Both the position numbers and the translations under genes were made by a program. Source: Deltaproteobacteria bacterium RIFCSPLOWO2_12_FULL_60_16 (GTDB lineage Bacteria > Desulfobacterota > Binatia > UBA9968). Taken from it: a DNA stretch of 6,917 nucleotides. The stretch covers positions 1 to 6,917 of the forward strand of contig MGSR01000169.1 of NCBI GenBank assembly GCA_001798565.1, given 5' to 3'. Positions 6,375 to 6,917 of this stretch are shown here, one piece after another (positions within the stretch are counted from its first letter, which is position 1; every line of letters starts with the position of its first letter). The notes below the pieces were generated by a model. That model was not told the DNA's origin, did no database searches, and saw nothing but the letters and a program-made list of their open reading frames with translations.

Positions 6375-6415
6375 GAACTATCCCCGTAATCAAATTTGTT
6401 TCAGCTCGTTACGTC

Positions 6416-6444
6416 ATTCTATTTCCCCCGGCGGCTCCAATCAA
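6416..6444 (-). promoter_or_regulatory. Candidate sigma70-type promoter for the ilvE operon
   Basis: On the minus strand, TTGATT (6439-6444, 4 of 6 consensus positions) and TAGAAT (6416-6421, 5 of 6) are separated by 17 nt. The start of transcription would fall near 6409, about 35 nt before the ilvE ATG and just downstream of the HU terminator. The leader is too short for a peptide-type attenuator, and I see no BCAA-rich leader ORF. Confidence 0.45.
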
Positions 6445-6484
6445 GGGCCACACCGCCCCGGGTTTTTCAACAGCCTGCTAACAT

Positions 6485-6516
6485 AAAAAAAGGCCACCAC
6501 AGAAGACGTGGTGGCC
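6485..6516 (-). terminator. Rho-independent terminator of the HU gene
   Basis: A perfect 9-bp inverted repeat, GGCCACCAC (6492-6500) and GTGGTGGCC (6508-6516), flanks a 7-nt loop. On the minus strand the GC-rich stem is followed directly by seven T residues (the A run at 6485-6491). It begins 22 nt after the HU stop codon. The other orientation lacks a T tract, so it acts for the minus strand and isolates the HU gene from ilvE. Confidence 0.92.
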
Positions 6517-6538
6517 CCGAAAAGATCTCCTTCCGGGT

Positions 6539-6808
6539 CTAGAGCCCCTTTTTCAGGGCGGGGGCGGGCTTGAACCCCACGGTTTTACTTGCATTAACGG
6601 CAATCTCGGCCCCGGTTTGGGGGTTCCGTACTTTTCTCGCCTTGCGCGAGCGCACCATAAAGGTCCCAAATCCCGGCACCTGAAAGCGCTTGTCCTTTTT
6701 GATCGCGCGGGCGAGAGCCTCGAAGGTCGTATCTATCACATCCCCTGCCGCCCGCTTGTTGAGTTTTGCCCCTTTGGCCACCGCATCGATGAGTTCATTT
6801 TTAGTCAT
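6539..6808 (-). CDS. hup: HU family DNA-binding protein
   Basis: This 89-aa nucleoid protein would bind and bend DNA as a dimer. It starts MTKNELIDAVAKGAKLNKR, typical of the HU N-terminal helices. It contains the family signature GFGTFMVRSRKARKVRNPQTG (47-67), in which the beta arm carries the Arg- and Lys-rich segment and the Arg-Asn-Pro-Gln tip inserted between base pairs. It ends with the usual VGFKPAPALKKGL tail. Length is normal for HU (about 90 aa). HU is preferred over IHF because the sequence lacks an IHF-type longer C-terminus, though the two are close. ATG 6806-6808 is preceded by a strong GGGAGG with about 9 nt spacing. The gene is a single transcription unit, closed by the intrinsic terminator downstream. 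Confidence 0.95.
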   Translation of the reverse strand: MTKNELIDAVAKGAKLNKRAAGDVIDTTFEALARAIKKDKRFQVPGFGTFMVRSRKARKVRNPQTGAEIAVNASKTVGFKPAPALKKGL

Positions 6809-6883
6809 GACCCGGCACCTCCCTGCTCACTCGGCCTGCGCGTCCATTCGTAAATTGATTTTTTTTGAAATCGAAGCCAGGCC

Positions 6884-6915
6884 GTCATATTTCCGAATTT
6901 GGAACGAAATGTCAA
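6884..6915 (-). promoter_or_regulatory. Possible promoter of the HU gene (perfect -35, weak -10)
   Basis: A perfect -35 hexamer TTGACA lies on the minus strand at 6910-6915. The matching -10 is poor: TATGAC (6884-6889) needs a 20-nt spacer, and AATATG (6886-6891) needs 18 nt but fits the consensus badly. The 109 nt upstream of HU otherwise hold an A-run (minus strand, about 6859-6866) and no other gene. The true promoter could be partly outside the window. Confidence 0.25.
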
Positions 6916-6917
6916 CA

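Noticed and set aside
6375..6415. Attenuator or leader peptide ahead of ilvE
   Set aside because: The predicted leader is only about 35 nt, with no short ORF rich in Leu, Ile or Val codons and no alternative hairpins.
1..6917. Mobile element, defence system, CRISPR array or biosynthetic cluster
   Set aside because: I saw no transposase, integrase, direct-repeat array, toxin-antitoxin pair or synthase gene. All genes belong to ordinary housekeeping or transport families with uniform composition.

Overview
The window is ordinary, gene-dense chromosomal DNA of a GC-rich bacterium. It holds seven complete protein-coding genes plus the 3' end of an eighth. Lipoprotein signal peptides, Shine-Dalgarno sites, sigma70-type promoters and the gene types (PhnC/PhnD, HU, IlvE, RMD-like TPR protein) suggest a Gram-negative, perhaps a deltaproteobacterium-like or NC10/Rokubacteria-like lineage. 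That placement is inference from general feel and cannot be settled here. I saw no rRNA, tRNA, CRISPR array, insertion sequence, integrase or phage gene.

Left part (1-1992). The C-terminal tail of a response-regulator receiver domain (plus strand) meets a two-gene minus-strand unit tail to tail. That unit is a phosphonate/phosphite-type ABC substrate-binding lipoprotein (phnD-like) followed by its ATPase (phnC). No permease gene (phnE) follows, because phnC ends 21 nt from the convergent neighbour. A 136-nt spacer with an AT-rich island separates phnD from a divergent plus-strand gene.

Middle part (1993-3829). The plus-strand gene encodes a predicted lipoprotein alpha/beta hydrolase with a complete Ser-Asp-His triad. 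It overlaps by 14 nt, tail to tail, with a minus-strand TPR protein that resembles bacterial relatives of 'regulator of microtubule dynamics' proteins. The TPR gene has a very good sigma70-type promoter, but no standard start codon lies where its signal peptide should begin. The best candidate is ATT, behind a well-placed AAGGA.

Right part (3830-6917), all minus strand. Three tightly packed genes form a likely operon in the order ilvE (branched-chain aminotransferase), an MFS transporter of the UMF1/Atg22-like type, and a YciA-like hotdog acyl-CoA thioesterase. A plausible promoter precedes ilvE. Upstream, an HU-family DNA-binding protein gene ends in a textbook intrinsic terminator, so it is a separate transcription unit.

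No previously undescribed system is evident. The points most worth a second look are the unusual start of the TPR gene, the PhnD/PhnC pair without a permease, the possibly leaderless hydrolase gene, and the linkage of ilvE with a transporter and a thioesterase.
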